A stretch of DNA of 64,000 nucleotides. Origin: Bifidobacterium avesanii (lineage in GTDB: Bacteria > Actinomycetota > Actinomycetes > Actinomycetales > Bifidobacteriaceae). This document shows positions 18,992-26,656 of the stretch, piece after piece. The notes beneath the pieces were generated by a model. The model was not told the origin of the DNA. It searched no databases and saw only the letters and a program-made list of their open reading frames with translations. Positions within the stretch are counted from its first letter, which is position 1; each line of letters begins with the position of its first letter. The stretch lies in the NCBI RefSeq assembly GCF_009299475.1, contig NZ_WBSN01000013.1:1-64000 (forward strand), read 5' to 3'. The position numbers and the translations under genes are program-made.

Positions 18992-20818
18992 ATGAGTCCT
19001 GAAGCTTTAAGTGAACTGATTTCCAAGATCGCGCACGAGCTCGTCGCCGCCGGCAAGGCCGGGCAGCTCACCGACGATCTCATCCCGCCCGTCGAGAAGC
19101 TGGTCGTCATGCGGCCCAAGGATCGCGCGCACGGCGACTGGGCGTCCAACATCGCCATGCAGCTGGCCAAGAAGGCCGGCATGAAGCCGCGCGACCTGGC
19201 CGAACCGTTCGCCGCCGCGCTCGCCGAAGACCTGGGCATCAAGTCCGTGGAGGTCGCCGGCCCCGGCTTCATCAACATCACGCTCGACTCCGCGTCCGCC
19301 GCGGCGATCGTGGACGCCGTGCTCGAGGCCGGCCCGTCGTTCGGCCGCAACGCGCATCTGGGCGGCCAGACCCTGAACCTCGAGTTCGTCTCCGCCAACC
19401 CCACCGGCCCGATCCACATCGGCGGCACCCGATGGGCCGCCGTGGGCGACTCCATGGCCCGCGTGCTCGAGGCCAACGGTGCCAAGGTGGTGCGCGAGTA
19501 CTACTTCAACGACCACGGCGAGCAGATCAACCGCTTCGCCAAGTCCCTCGTGGCCGCGTGGGCCCGCGACAATAATCTGGGGGACAGGGGATACCAGACC
19601 GAGACGCCGTTCGACGGCTACAAGGGCGCGTACATCGACGAGATCGCCCGCCGCGTCGAGGATGAGGCGAAGGCCGACGGCGTGGACCTCACGGCCCTGC
19701 AGCACGAGGACCAGGGTCTCAACGCGGACGGCGAGCCGGTGGGCGAGTCCGATTCCGCGCTGCGCGAGGAGTTCCGCAAGCGCGCCGTGCCGATGATGTT
19801 CACCGAGATCCAGAAGTCCATGAAGGACTTCAAGGTGAACTTCGACGTGTGGTTCCACGAGAACAGCCTCTACAAGGACGGCGAGGTGGACCGCGCGATC
19901 GCCGAGCTGCGCGAGCGTGGCGACATCTACGAGAAGGACGGCGCCACCTGGTTCGAGTCCACCAAGCACGGCGACGACAAGGATCGCGTGATCATCAAGT
20001 CCAACGGCGAGTTCGCCTACTTCGCCGCGGACATCGCCTACTACTGGAACAAGCGCCACCGCGCGCAGGATCCGGCCGACGTGGCGATCTACATGCTCGG
20101 CGCCGACCACCACGGCTACATCGGCCGCATGATGGCCATGTGCGCGGCGTTCGGCGACAAGCCGGGCGAGAACATGGTGATCCTCATCGGCCAGCTCGTC
20201 AACGTGCTCAAGGACGGCAAGGCCGTGCGCATGTCGAAGCGCGCCGGCAACGTGGTCACCATCGACGACCTCACCGAGGCCGTGGGCGTGGACGCCGCGC
20301 GCTACTCGCTGGCCCGCTCCGACTACAATTCGCCGCTCGACATCGACCTCAACCTGCTCGCCAGCCACACCAACGACAATCCGGTGTACTACGTGCAGTA
20401 CGCGCACGCCCGCTCCTGCAACGTGGACCGCAATGCCGCCGAGGCCGGCATCGACGCCGCGAAGGCCGACCTGTCCCTGCTGGACACCGCGGTGGACGGC
20501 GAGGTGCTGGCCGCGCTCGCCCAGTGGCCCGCGACCGTGGCCCAGGCCGGCGATCTGCGCGCGCCGCACCGCGTGGCCCGCTATCTGGAGGATCTGGCCG
20601 CCGCATACCACAAGTGGTACAACGTGGAGCGCGTGGTGCCCATGGAGCTCACCGAGCCGGAGTCCCGCCAGTCCGAGGCCGACCGCGAGGCGCTGGAGAT
20701 CGCCAAGAACCCGTCGCCGGAGCGCGCCGCCGCCCGCCTCAAGCTCAATGACGCCGTGCGCACGGTGATCGCCGCCGGTCTCGACCTGCTGGGGGTGTCC
20801 GCGCCCGAGCGCATGTGA
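18992..20818 (+). CDS. argS: Arginyl-tRNA synthetase
   Basis: Class I aminoacyl-tRNA synthetase that charges tRNA-Arg, 608 residues. The N-terminal Add-1 domain (about 1-110) is followed by the Rossmann catalytic fold with the HIGH-type motif as HIGG (His142; NPTGPIHIGGTRW) and the KMSKS-type loop as RMSKRAGN (about 413-420). The C-terminal DALR anticodon-binding domain ends in GVSAPERM. All key regions are present. It stands before the lysA-hom-thrB block; its promoter region lies next to palindrome array D. Confidence 0.97.
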   Translation: MSPEALSELISKIAHELVAAGKAGQLTDDLIPPVEKLVVMRPKDRAHGDWASNIAMQLAKKAGMKPRDLAEPFAAALAEDLGIKSVEVAGPGFINITLDSASAAAIVDAVLEAGPSFGRNAHLGGQTLNLEFVSANPTGPIHIGGTRWAAVGDSMARVLEANGAKVVREYYFNDHGEQINRFAKSLVAAWARDNNLGDRGYQTETPFDGYKGAYIDEIARRVEDEAKADGVDLTALQHEDQGLNADGEPVGESDSALREEFRKRAVPMMFTEIQKSMKDFKVNFDVWFHENSLYKDGEVDRAIAELRERGDIYEKDGATWFESTKHGDDKDRVIIKSNGEFAYFAADIAYYWNKRHRAQDPADVAIYMLGADHHGYIGRMMAMCAAFGDKPGENMVILIGQLVNVLKDGKAVRMSKRAGNVVTIDDLTEAVGVDAARYSLARSDYNSPLDIDLNLLASHTNDNPVYYVQYAHARSCNVDRNAAEAGIDAAKADLSLLDTAVDGEVLAALAQWPATVAQAGDLRAPHRVARYLEDLAAAYHKWYNVERVVPMELTEPESRQSEADREALEIAKNPSPERAAARLKLNDAVRTVIAAGLDLLGVSAPERM

Positions 20819-20881
20819 TGCGTGCGTTGCGCATGTCTGCGTCGCGCGTGATGCGCGCGGCGTTCATGCGTGGCGTTAGGG

Positions 20882-20923
20882 GGTATGAAACCTGAGCCCG
20901 TGCGGCTCAGGTTGCGCTATACC
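20882..20923 (+). ncRNA. Hairpin downstream of argS (structured RNA or attenuator candidate)
   Basis: AACCTGAGCC (20889-20898) pairs with GGCTCAGGTT (20904-20913), and outer GGTAT/ATACC (20882/20919) extends the stem. No U-tract follows directly; a stronger terminator lies 33 bp further. The two hairpins could be the end of the argS transcript or a small independent RNA. I cannot choose. Confidence 0.4.
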
Positions 20924-20955
20924 AGACATTTCCGATAATCGTGGTAGCGAATACG

Positions 20956-21018
20956 AAGCCGTCATCCCGCCGATGGTTTCCCGCAGGGGAAAACGGCGGA
21001 ATGACGGCTTTTGTTGTT
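20956..21018 (+). terminator. Strong intrinsic terminator
   Basis: AAGCCGTCAT (20956-20965) and CCGCCG pair with CGGCGG (20994-20999) and ATGACGGCTT (21001-21010), followed by TTGTTGTTT. Probably ends argS transcription, or a small RNA starting after argS. Confidence 0.8.
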
Positions 21019-21036
21019 TGAATATGTGATGTTCGT

Positions 21037-21053
21037 CACTGTGAGCGCTCACG
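21037..21053. promoter_or_regulatory. LacI-type operator candidate
   Basis: CACTGTGAGCGCTCACG contains the perfect 12-bp palindrome GTGAGCGCTCAC and differs by one base from the site at 2822-2838 in front of the atp operon. It lies 24 bp from a second palindrome. Confidence 0.55.
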
Positions 21054-21060
21054 CGTGTCG

Positions 21061-21074
21061 TTGATACGTATCAA
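21061..21074. promoter_or_regulatory. Perfect 14-bp palindrome TTGATACGTATCAA
   Basis: Fully self-complementary, centre-CG palindrome in the likely promoter region of the small gene at 21195, 21 bp centre-to-centre (two helical turns) from the LacI-type site. TTGACG at 21079-21084 may be the -35 box it would control. Confidence 0.5.
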
Positions 21075-21165
21075 TCCTTTGACGTGCTTGTGTTCAGCAT
21101 GTGGGACGGCTATGGTCATAAGTGAACGGGGGCACACGGAGTCCTAAGGAAGAGACTTTGACGAC

Positions 21166-21187
21166 CCTCTCGCATTGAAGAGAGAGG
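21166..21187 (+). promoter_or_regulatory. Hairpin covering the ribosome-binding site
   Basis: CCTCTC (21166-21171) can pair with GAGAGG (21182-21187), the Shine-Dalgarno region of the gene starting at 21195. Folding would hide the site, suggesting control of translation. Six base pairs with a 10-nt loop is modest evidence. Confidence 0.4.
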
Positions 21188-21194
21188 TATGACC

Positions 21195-21362
21195 ATGTTG
21201 GATACGACTTGCCGGATCATCGGCTGCAATGAGCCGGCGGAATCACAGGGATTGTGCTCACAGCACTTTACGCGTGCGCTGATCTACGGACAGATCCGCG
21301 TGCCGGGTGAGGGAACGCGCCGCGCCGCCGCCCAGCCCCAGCCCGCGCCCGTGAGGGAGTAG
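21195..21362 (+). CDS. Small CxxxxC...CxxH zinc-binding-type protein
   Basis: 55 residues: MLDTTCRIIGC followed by NEPAESQGLCSQHF. The pattern C-x4-C-x9-C-x2-H is the short treble-clef-like metal site seen in many small actinobacterial and phage proteins, often beside HNH nucleases or as DNA/RNA-binding modules. The rest is basic, then Ala/Pro/Gln-rich. The ATG at 21195 was preferred because AGAGAGG ends seven bases before it; an ATG at 21189 is too close. The upstream region is unusually elaborate for so small a gene: two palindromes and a hairpin over the binding site. Function not known. Confidence 0.6.
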   Translation: MLDTTCRIIGCNEPAESQGLCSQHFTRALIYGQIRVPGEGTRRAAAQPQPAPVRE

Positions 21363-21972
21363 ACTCCGGCGGTCGCTCGCGGAGGGTCGTGGGCGTGTGC
21401 CCGTGGCTTGGTTCGTGGGCGGGCGGAAAGCAATCGGCTCGCGGCTCGCGGATATGCCGGGAGCATGCGGGAAAAGAACGTGCGTTGGAGTCGGCCGCGT
21501 GACGCGCGTCGGCCCGGCTGACTGCAGGGTGACGCATGATGCGGTGCGTCTTCGGAAAGCCGCGGATGCAGAAGTCTGCGTGCTCGGTGCGGCAGGCGCA
21601 TGAGGGGATGTTGCGCCGCTTGTTGGGGAAGGATGCGGCGAACGAGCGGCTGCGAACGCCGTGGGCGTGGCTCTTCGCGAAAATGAGAGCAGTCTGTTTT
21701 GCAAGCTCGCCCGGGACGGGTAGGGGCGGAACGCCATATACGGAATGTGTGGATGCCGTGCATGCGGGGCTTGCCGCGACAAAAACGTGGCCCGCGACTG
21801 TTCGATGGCGTGGCGGACGCCGCGCGTATGGGACTTGCGACAACCTGACCGTACGGGGGAACGTGGAGCTCGCATGGGCGCCGCGCGTATGGGGCTTCGC
21901 GTGGATGAAAACCTCACAAACTACGTGTTGCAAGGGCGTTTTGCACGGGCTGACGGGCAGTCGCGAGTGGCA
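21363..21972. other. Gene-free region with degenerate repeats
   Basis: I find no supported gene in this stretch, though frames are open on both strands. A repeat of the type GCCGCGCGTATGGGRCTTGCG occurs at about 21755, 21819 and 21880 (64 and 61 bp apart), close to the 62-bp period of other arrays in the window but more decayed. Confidence 0.4.
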
Positions 21973-22086
21973 TTTCCGATTTGTGCGGTTGATTTTGGGG
22001 ATTTGCCGGATAGCCGTATTGGAATTTCGCCGGAATGACGTCATGGCTACTTGGCGAGATGCGAAAAACCACTACACAAATCGAAA
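21973..22086. repeat. ~115-bp inverted element, TTTCCGATTTGTG family (copy 1)
   Basis: The ends TTTCCGATTTGTGCGGTTG and its near-complement (ending CACAAATCGAAA) form terminal inverted repeats of about 20 bp. The core shares TTTCGCCGGAAT and a CCGGATAGCC segment with two other copies (29201-29317 and 32478-32594, in various orientations). No coding capacity. Gene-free DNA upstream of lysA. Confidence 0.75.
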
Positions 22087-22116
22087 GTACGCGCTACGTA
22101 GCCGGTCCTTGAAGAG

Positions 22117-22132
22117 CTGAAAGCGCTTTCAG
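22117..22132. promoter_or_regulatory. 16-bp perfect palindrome, cre/LacI-like
   Basis: CTGAAAGCGCTTTCAG is fully self-complementary. Its core TGAAAGCGCTTTCA fits the cre-type consensus TGNAANCGNTNNCA bound by LacI/CcpA-family regulators. It lies about 200 bp before lysA, where a sugar-responsive site would be unexpected, and directly beside repeat copy 1. Confidence 0.55.
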
Positions 22133-22318
22133 GGGGCGATTGAGGTGAATTGAGGTGATTGTGAAGTGATCGGGGCGATGGGCGATGCGGCGCGGAAGGG
22201 CTGCGTGCCCGCAAGCGCGCGTTCCCGCAATGAGGGACGCCGGCGCCCGCGAAGCCCATGGTCGCGTAGGCTGGGATGCAGTCTGCATTTTGCCAGTGAT
22301 TTTGCCCGCACAACCGTC
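22133..22318. other. Leader/promoter region of lysA
   Basis: Short direct repeats GATTGAGGTGAATTGAGGTGA (22138-22158) and several GGCGATG words; no gene. TAGGCT near 22266 is a possible -10 box. Confidence 0.35.
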
Positions 22319-22329
22319 AGGAGCCCCGC

Positions 22330-23973
22330 ATGAACGAACAGCGTAATGAGCAGCGCAACGAACAGGACCGGAGCGGCGTCCCAGGCCGCCGCCCCAGCGA
22401 GATTTGGCCCGAGGCCACGGCGTTCGACGCCGCCGGGGCGCTGACGTTCCACGGGAGCACGGCCGAAGGCCTGCTCGACGAGTTCGGCTCGCCGCTCTAC
22501 CTCATCGACGTGGATGAGGTCTCCGCCCGCGCCCGCCGCTTCGTGCGCGCCGCCGCGGACGCGTTCAGCAACTCCACCACGCACGTGAGCTTCGCCGGCA
22601 AGGCGTTCCTGTCCAAGGAGGTCGTGCGCCTCGTCACCGCGGCCGGCATGTATGTGGACACCTGCACCATGGGCGAGATGCGCATCGCGCTCGCCGCCGG
22701 CGCGCCGGGCCGCCGTCTGGTGCTGCACGGCAACAACAAGTCCGACGAGGAGATCGCGCTCGCCATCGAGCAGGGCTTCGCCAAGATCGTGGTGGACGAG
22801 CCGGGCGAGCCCGCGCGCATCGCCGCCATCGCGCGCCGGCTGGACAAGCGCGCCCGCGTGATGCTACGCGTCACCTCCGGCATCCACGCCGGCGGGCACG
22901 AGTACATCTCCACCGCGCACGAGGACCAGAAGTTCGGCGTGCCGCTGCTGCCCGCGGGCGCCGACGCGGACGCGCTCAAGGTGCTCGACGACCTCGCCGC
23001 CGTGACCCCCGCCGGTTCGAACGCGCGCATGGCCGAAGCCGGCGAATCCGCCGAAGCCGCGGAAGCCGCGGAAGCCGCCGGCCACGCCGCCCCGCACCGG
23101 CGCACCCTGCGCTACGACGTGCGCTACCCCTACGACCTGAGCCACGAGGAGGTGAGCCCCGCCGACCGCGCCCTCGCCGCCGCCATGAGCCTCGTGGCCG
23201 ACGGCCCGGCGCTTGCCGTGCTCAAGGACATCGCCGCGCTGGGCGAGGATCTGGAACTCGTGGGCATCCACTCGCACATCGGGTCGAACATCCACGACGC
23301 CGACGCGTTCATCCAGGCCGCCAAGCGCATGATGCTCCTGCGCAAGACCTTCTACGCCACCGACGCGATCACCCTGCCCGAGGTGGATCTGGGCGGCGGC
23401 TACTCCGTGGCCTACACCGACGGCGAGGACTCCATGGACGTCGAGCGCGAGCTCGGGCGCCTCGCCGAGGCGGTGCATCACGTCAACCGCGCGCTCGGCA
23501 TGCCGGAGCCCGCCGTCAGCTTCGAGCCCGGCCGCTGGATCGTGGCCCCCGCCGGCGTGACCCTGTACCGCGTGGGCGTGGTCAAGCCCGTGCATCTGTC
23601 CGACGGCACCACGCGCACCTACGTCTCCGTGGACGGCGGCATGTCCGACAACATCCGCCCGGCCCTGTACGGCGCCGCCTACACGGCCCTGCTCGCCAAC
23701 CGAGCGGGGTCGGCGGAGACGACGCTGTGCCGCGTGGTGGGCATGCACTGCGAGTCCGGCGACATCGTGGTGCACGACGTGCAGCTGCCGGCCGACATCC
23801 GCCGCGGCGACGTGCTCGCCGTGCCGGTCACGGGTGCGTACGGACGCACGATGGCCAGCAACTACAATCAGGCGCTCATCCCGGCCGTCGTCGCGGTGGG
23901 CGAGGCGGGCGCGCACGTGATGATCCGCCGCCAGACGATCGACGACCTGCTCGCCCTCGACGTGAGCGAGTGA
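22330..23973 (+). CDS. lysA: Diaminopimelate decarboxylase
   Basis: PLP enzyme that converts meso-diaminopimelate to lysine, last step of lysine synthesis. 547 residues, long for the family (about 420-450). The PLP lysine is in SFAGKAFLSKE (Lys about 90); the glycine loop HSHIGSN, the YSVAYTDGED region, SFEPGRW and GMHCESGD (active-site Cys at the dimer interface) are all present. Extra length comes from an N-terminal extension and an Ala/Glu-rich insert (about residues 230-260) between the PLP-barrel strands. AGGAG precedes the ATG. First gene of lysA-hom-thrB. Confidence 0.95.
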   Translation: MNEQRNEQRNEQDRSGVPGRRPSEIWPEATAFDAAGALTFHGSTAEGLLDEFGSPLYLIDVDEVSARARRFVRAAADAFSNSTTHVSFAGKAFLSKEVVRLVTAAGMYVDTCTMGEMRIALAAGAPGRRLVLHGNNKSDEEIALAIEQGFAKIVVDEPGEPARIAAIARRLDKRARVMLRVTSGIHAGGHEYISTAHEDQKFGVPLLPAGADADALKVLDDLAAVTPAGSNARMAEAGESAEAAEAAEAAGHAAPHRRTLRYDVRYPYDLSHEEVSPADRALAAAMSLVADGPALAVLKDIAALGEDLELVGIHSHIGSNIHDADAFIQAAKRMMLLRKTFYATDAITLPEVDLGGGYSVAYTDGEDSMDVERELGRLAEAVHHVNRALGMPEPAVSFEPGRWIVAPAGVTLYRVGVVKPVHLSDGTTRTYVSVDGGMSDNIRPALYGAAYTALLANRAGSAETTLCRVVGMHCESGDIVVHDVQLPADIRRGDVLAVPVTGAYGRTMASNYNQALIPAVVAVGEAGAHVMIRRQTIDDLLALDVSE

Positions 23974-24040
23974 GCGCGGGCGACTGAGCGCGGGCGACTG
24001 AGCACGGGCGACTGAGCACGGGCGACTGAGCACGGGCGGA
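23971..24040. repeat. 14-bp tandem repeat, five copies
   Basis: TGAGCGCGGGCGAC and TGAGCACGGGCGAC run five times in succession between lysA and hom. The first unit contains the lysA stop codon, and every unit begins with TGA. Confidence 0.9.
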
Positions 24041-24129
24041 CGCGGATCGGCAAAGGCCCCGCGTCCGCGCGAGTCCGTAGGATGAAAGGCGGAACACCGT
24101 CTTTCCAATCGCTTTCCTGAGGAGGAACC

Positions 24130-25440
24130 GTGGCCGAGAACACCACCCCGATCCGCGTTGCACTGTTGGGAGCCGGCACGGTCGGCTCCGCCACCGCCCG
24201 CCTGCTGGTCGAGCAGAAGGAGGAGCTCGGCAAGCGCATCGGCCGCCCGATCGAATTGGTGGGCGTGGCCTGCCTCGACCCGGACGAGGTCAACTACCCG
24301 TGGATCGACAAGTCCCTCCTCACCACGGACACCGCCGGCCTGTGCACCAGGGCGGACATCGTCATCGAGCTCATCGGCGGCACCACCGTGGCCCGCACCT
24401 TCGTGCTCAAGGCCATCGAGTCCGGCGCGTCCGTCGTCACCGCCAACAAGGCCCTGCTCGCCAAGTACGGCCCGGAGATCTATCAGGCCGCGGCGGACAA
24501 GGGCGTGGACATCTACTTCGAGGCGGCCGTGGGCGGCGCGATCCCGTTCCTGCGCCCGCTGCGCGAGTCCCTCGTGGGCGACAAGGTGACGAGCATGCTC
24601 GGCATCGTCAACGGCACCACCAACTACATCCTCGACGAGATGACCACCAAGGGCCTCCAGTTCGATGACGTGCTCAGGGACGCGCAGGCCAAGGGCTACG
24701 CCGAGGCCGACCCGACCGGCGACATCGAGGGCTACGACGCGGCGAACAAGGCCGCGATCATGGCCACGCTCGGCTTCCACACCAACGTCACCATCGACGA
24801 CGTGAGCGTCGAGGGCATCACCAAGATCACCGCCGACGACATCGCCGCGGCCGCCGCCGAGCACAAGGTCATCAAGCTGCTCGCCGTGGTGGAGCGCTCC
24901 GAGGCCGGCGTCTCCGCGCGCGTCTACCCGGCCCTGCTGCCGGACACCCACCCGCTGGCCAGCGTGCACGGCAGCTTCAACGCCGTGTTCGTCAAGGCCG
25001 AGGCGGCCGACGACCTCATGTTCTACGGCCGCGGCGCCGGCGGCGACCCGACCGCGTCCGCCGTGGTGGGCGACGTGGTCACCGAGGCCCGCCACATCGC
25101 CGCCGGCTGCACCGGCCCGGAGATCCCGCTGTACAACAACCTGCCGTTCGCCCCGGCCGACGCCTCCCGTGCCGCGTTCGCCGTGCGCTTCCTCATCCAT
25201 GACAAGCCGGGCGTGCTGGCCGCCATCGCCGCCGAGTTCGCGAAGAACGGCGTGTCGATCAACGGCGTCAACCAGGACCTGAAGCCCACGGCCGTGGACC
25301 CGGGCTACGACGGCGAGATCCAGCAGCTGCGCATCGTGACGCACCCGACCGACGAGGTGACCCTGCGCAACACGGTCAAGGCCGTGCAGCAGCTCGACTT
25401 CGTGACCGGCGAGCCGTCCATCCTGCGCGTGCTCGACTGA
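24130..25440 (+). CDS. hom: Homoserine dehydrogenase
   Basis: NAD(P)-dependent reduction of aspartate semialdehyde to homoserine, the branch point to Met and Thr. 436 residues. The dinucleotide site is LGAGTVGSATARLL (about 11-24); the catalytic segment GIVNGTTNYILDEM and the Asp/Lys pair in AEADPTGDIEGYDAANKAAI are intact. The last 80 residues (FLIHDKPGVLAAIAAEFAKNG) form an ACT domain, the usual site of threonine feedback. The start is GTG with GAGGAGGAAC at good spacing. Feeds metA (1.6 kb) and thrB (next gene). Confidence 0.96.
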   Translation: MAENTTPIRVALLGAGTVGSATARLLVEQKEELGKRIGRPIELVGVACLDPDEVNYPWIDKSLLTTDTAGLCTRADIVIELIGGTTVARTFVLKAIESGASVVTANKALLAKYGPEIYQAAADKGVDIYFEAAVGGAIPFLRPLRESLVGDKVTSMLGIVNGTTNYILDEMTTKGLQFDDVLRDAQAKGYAEADPTGDIEGYDAANKAAIMATLGFHTNVTIDDVSVEGITKITADDIAAAAAEHKVIKLLAVVERSEAGVSARVYPALLPDTHPLASVHGSFNAVFVKAEAADDLMFYGRGAGGDPTASAVVGDVVTEARHIAAGCTGPEIPLYNNLPFAPADASRAAFAVRFLIHDKPGVLAAIAAEFAKNGVSINGVNQDLKPTAVDPGYDGEIQQLRIVTHPTDEVTLRNTVKAVQQLDFVTGEPSILRVLD

Positions 25441-25514
25441 GCCGCCCGGCTGAGACGTTCGACCGAAATGCTCGACTAAAATGCCCGACTGAAATCCGGC
25501 AAGAGGAGACCGCC

Positions 25515-26513
25515 ATGCTGCCCGAAATCCATTCCGTGAAGGTCCGCGTGCCCGCCACCAGCGCCAACCTCGGCTCCGGCTTCGACACCGTGGGCCTCGC
25601 GCTCGACTACTTCGACGAGATCGAGTTCACCACGAACGCGAACCCGGAGGACAAAAGCGCGCACATCGAGATCCACGGCGAGGGCGAGGACACCCTGCCC
25701 CGCGACGAGACGCATCTGGTGGTCTCCACGTTCCGCAAGGCGTGCGACACGTTCGGCCTCGACAAGTTCGGCTTCACCATGGTGGCGCACAACCGCATCC
25801 CGCAGGCGCGCGGCATGGGCTCGAGCGCCGAGGCGATCGTGGCCGGCATCGCGGCGGCGGCCGGGTTCGCGCACCGCGGCAACCTCAACCGCGCGGCCAT
25901 CTTCGATCTCGCGGCGCACATCGAGGGCCATCCGGACAACGTGGCGCCGGCCGTGTACGGCGGCCTCACCGTCTCCTACGACTTCGAGACCTCCGAGGGC
26001 GTCGGCTCCGTGGCCATCGCGGGCGGCGAGCCCCTGCGCTCCGGCTTCCACGCGGTGAACTACCCCGTGGACCCGGCCATCAACGCGTTCGTGTTCGTGC
26101 CCGACTACGAGCTGTCCACCGAGAAGGCGCGCGAGGCGCTGCCCGCCAAGGTGGCGCACGCGGACGCCGTGTACAACGTCTCGCGCGTGGGGCTCATGCC
26201 CGCGGCCATGAACCCCGCCTCGATCGGCGACGAGGACGCGGCCAACGCGCTGCTGTTCGCCGCCACGCAGGACCGCCTGCACCAGCCGTACCGCGCGCCC
26301 CTCATGCCGCCGTCCACCGCGCTCATCGCCAAGCTGCGCCGCGCCGGATTCGCGGCCGCGGTCTCCGGCGCCGGCCCGTGCGTGCTCGTGCTGCACCACG
26401 GCGACGCGGTGGAGGAGATCGGGCGGCTCACGGCCGACGAGCTCAACTCGGGCCACTGGCGCATGCTGCACCTGCCGATCAACGCCACCGGCGTCGAGAT
26501 CGAGCGCGCGTAG
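25515..26513 (+). CDS. thrB: Homoserine kinase
   Basis: GHMP-family kinase that phosphorylates homoserine for threonine synthesis, 332 residues. The signature is PQARGMGSSAEAIVAGIAAA (about 95-114); motif 1 VRVPATSANLGSGFDTVG and C-terminal motif AAVSGAGPCVLVL complete the set. AGAGGAG precedes the ATG. Located 74 bp after hom; thrC is not in this window. Confidence 0.96.
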   Translation: MLPEIHSVKVRVPATSANLGSGFDTVGLALDYFDEIEFTTNANPEDKSAHIEIHGEGEDTLPRDETHLVVSTFRKACDTFGLDKFGFTMVAHNRIPQARGMGSSAEAIVAGIAAAAGFAHRGNLNRAAIFDLAAHIEGHPDNVAPAVYGGLTVSYDFETSEGVGSVAIAGGEPLRSGFHAVNYPVDPAINAFVFVPDYELSTEKAREALPAKVAHADAVYNVSRVGLMPAAMNPASIGDEDAANALLFAATQDRLHQPYRAPLMPPSTALIAKLRRAGFAAAVSGAGPCVLVLHHGDAVEEIGRLTADELNSGHWRMLHLPINATGVEIERA

Positions 26514-26656
26514 GGCGTCTGGACGGCACCGGCCACGGGACGCCGGCCGCGGCGGTTAAAACGTTCAACGCGCCGAACGGGAAAAGTGCCCGCCGACCGC
26601 GCCCAAGTGCGATAAAGTGCAGATAGGAACTCACGTACGAGGAAGTTGGTGTAGCT

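Noticed and set aside
20882-21018. A tRNA or a known riboswitch after argS
   Set aside because: Two hairpins are clear but there is no cloverleaf, no anticodon arm and no match to a riboswitch core that I recognise.
21363-22120. Protein-coding genes in the gap before lysA (for example a 194-codon frame at 21536)
   Set aside because: No ribosome-binding site or family resemblance; the frame runs through the inverted element at 21973 and degenerate repeats.
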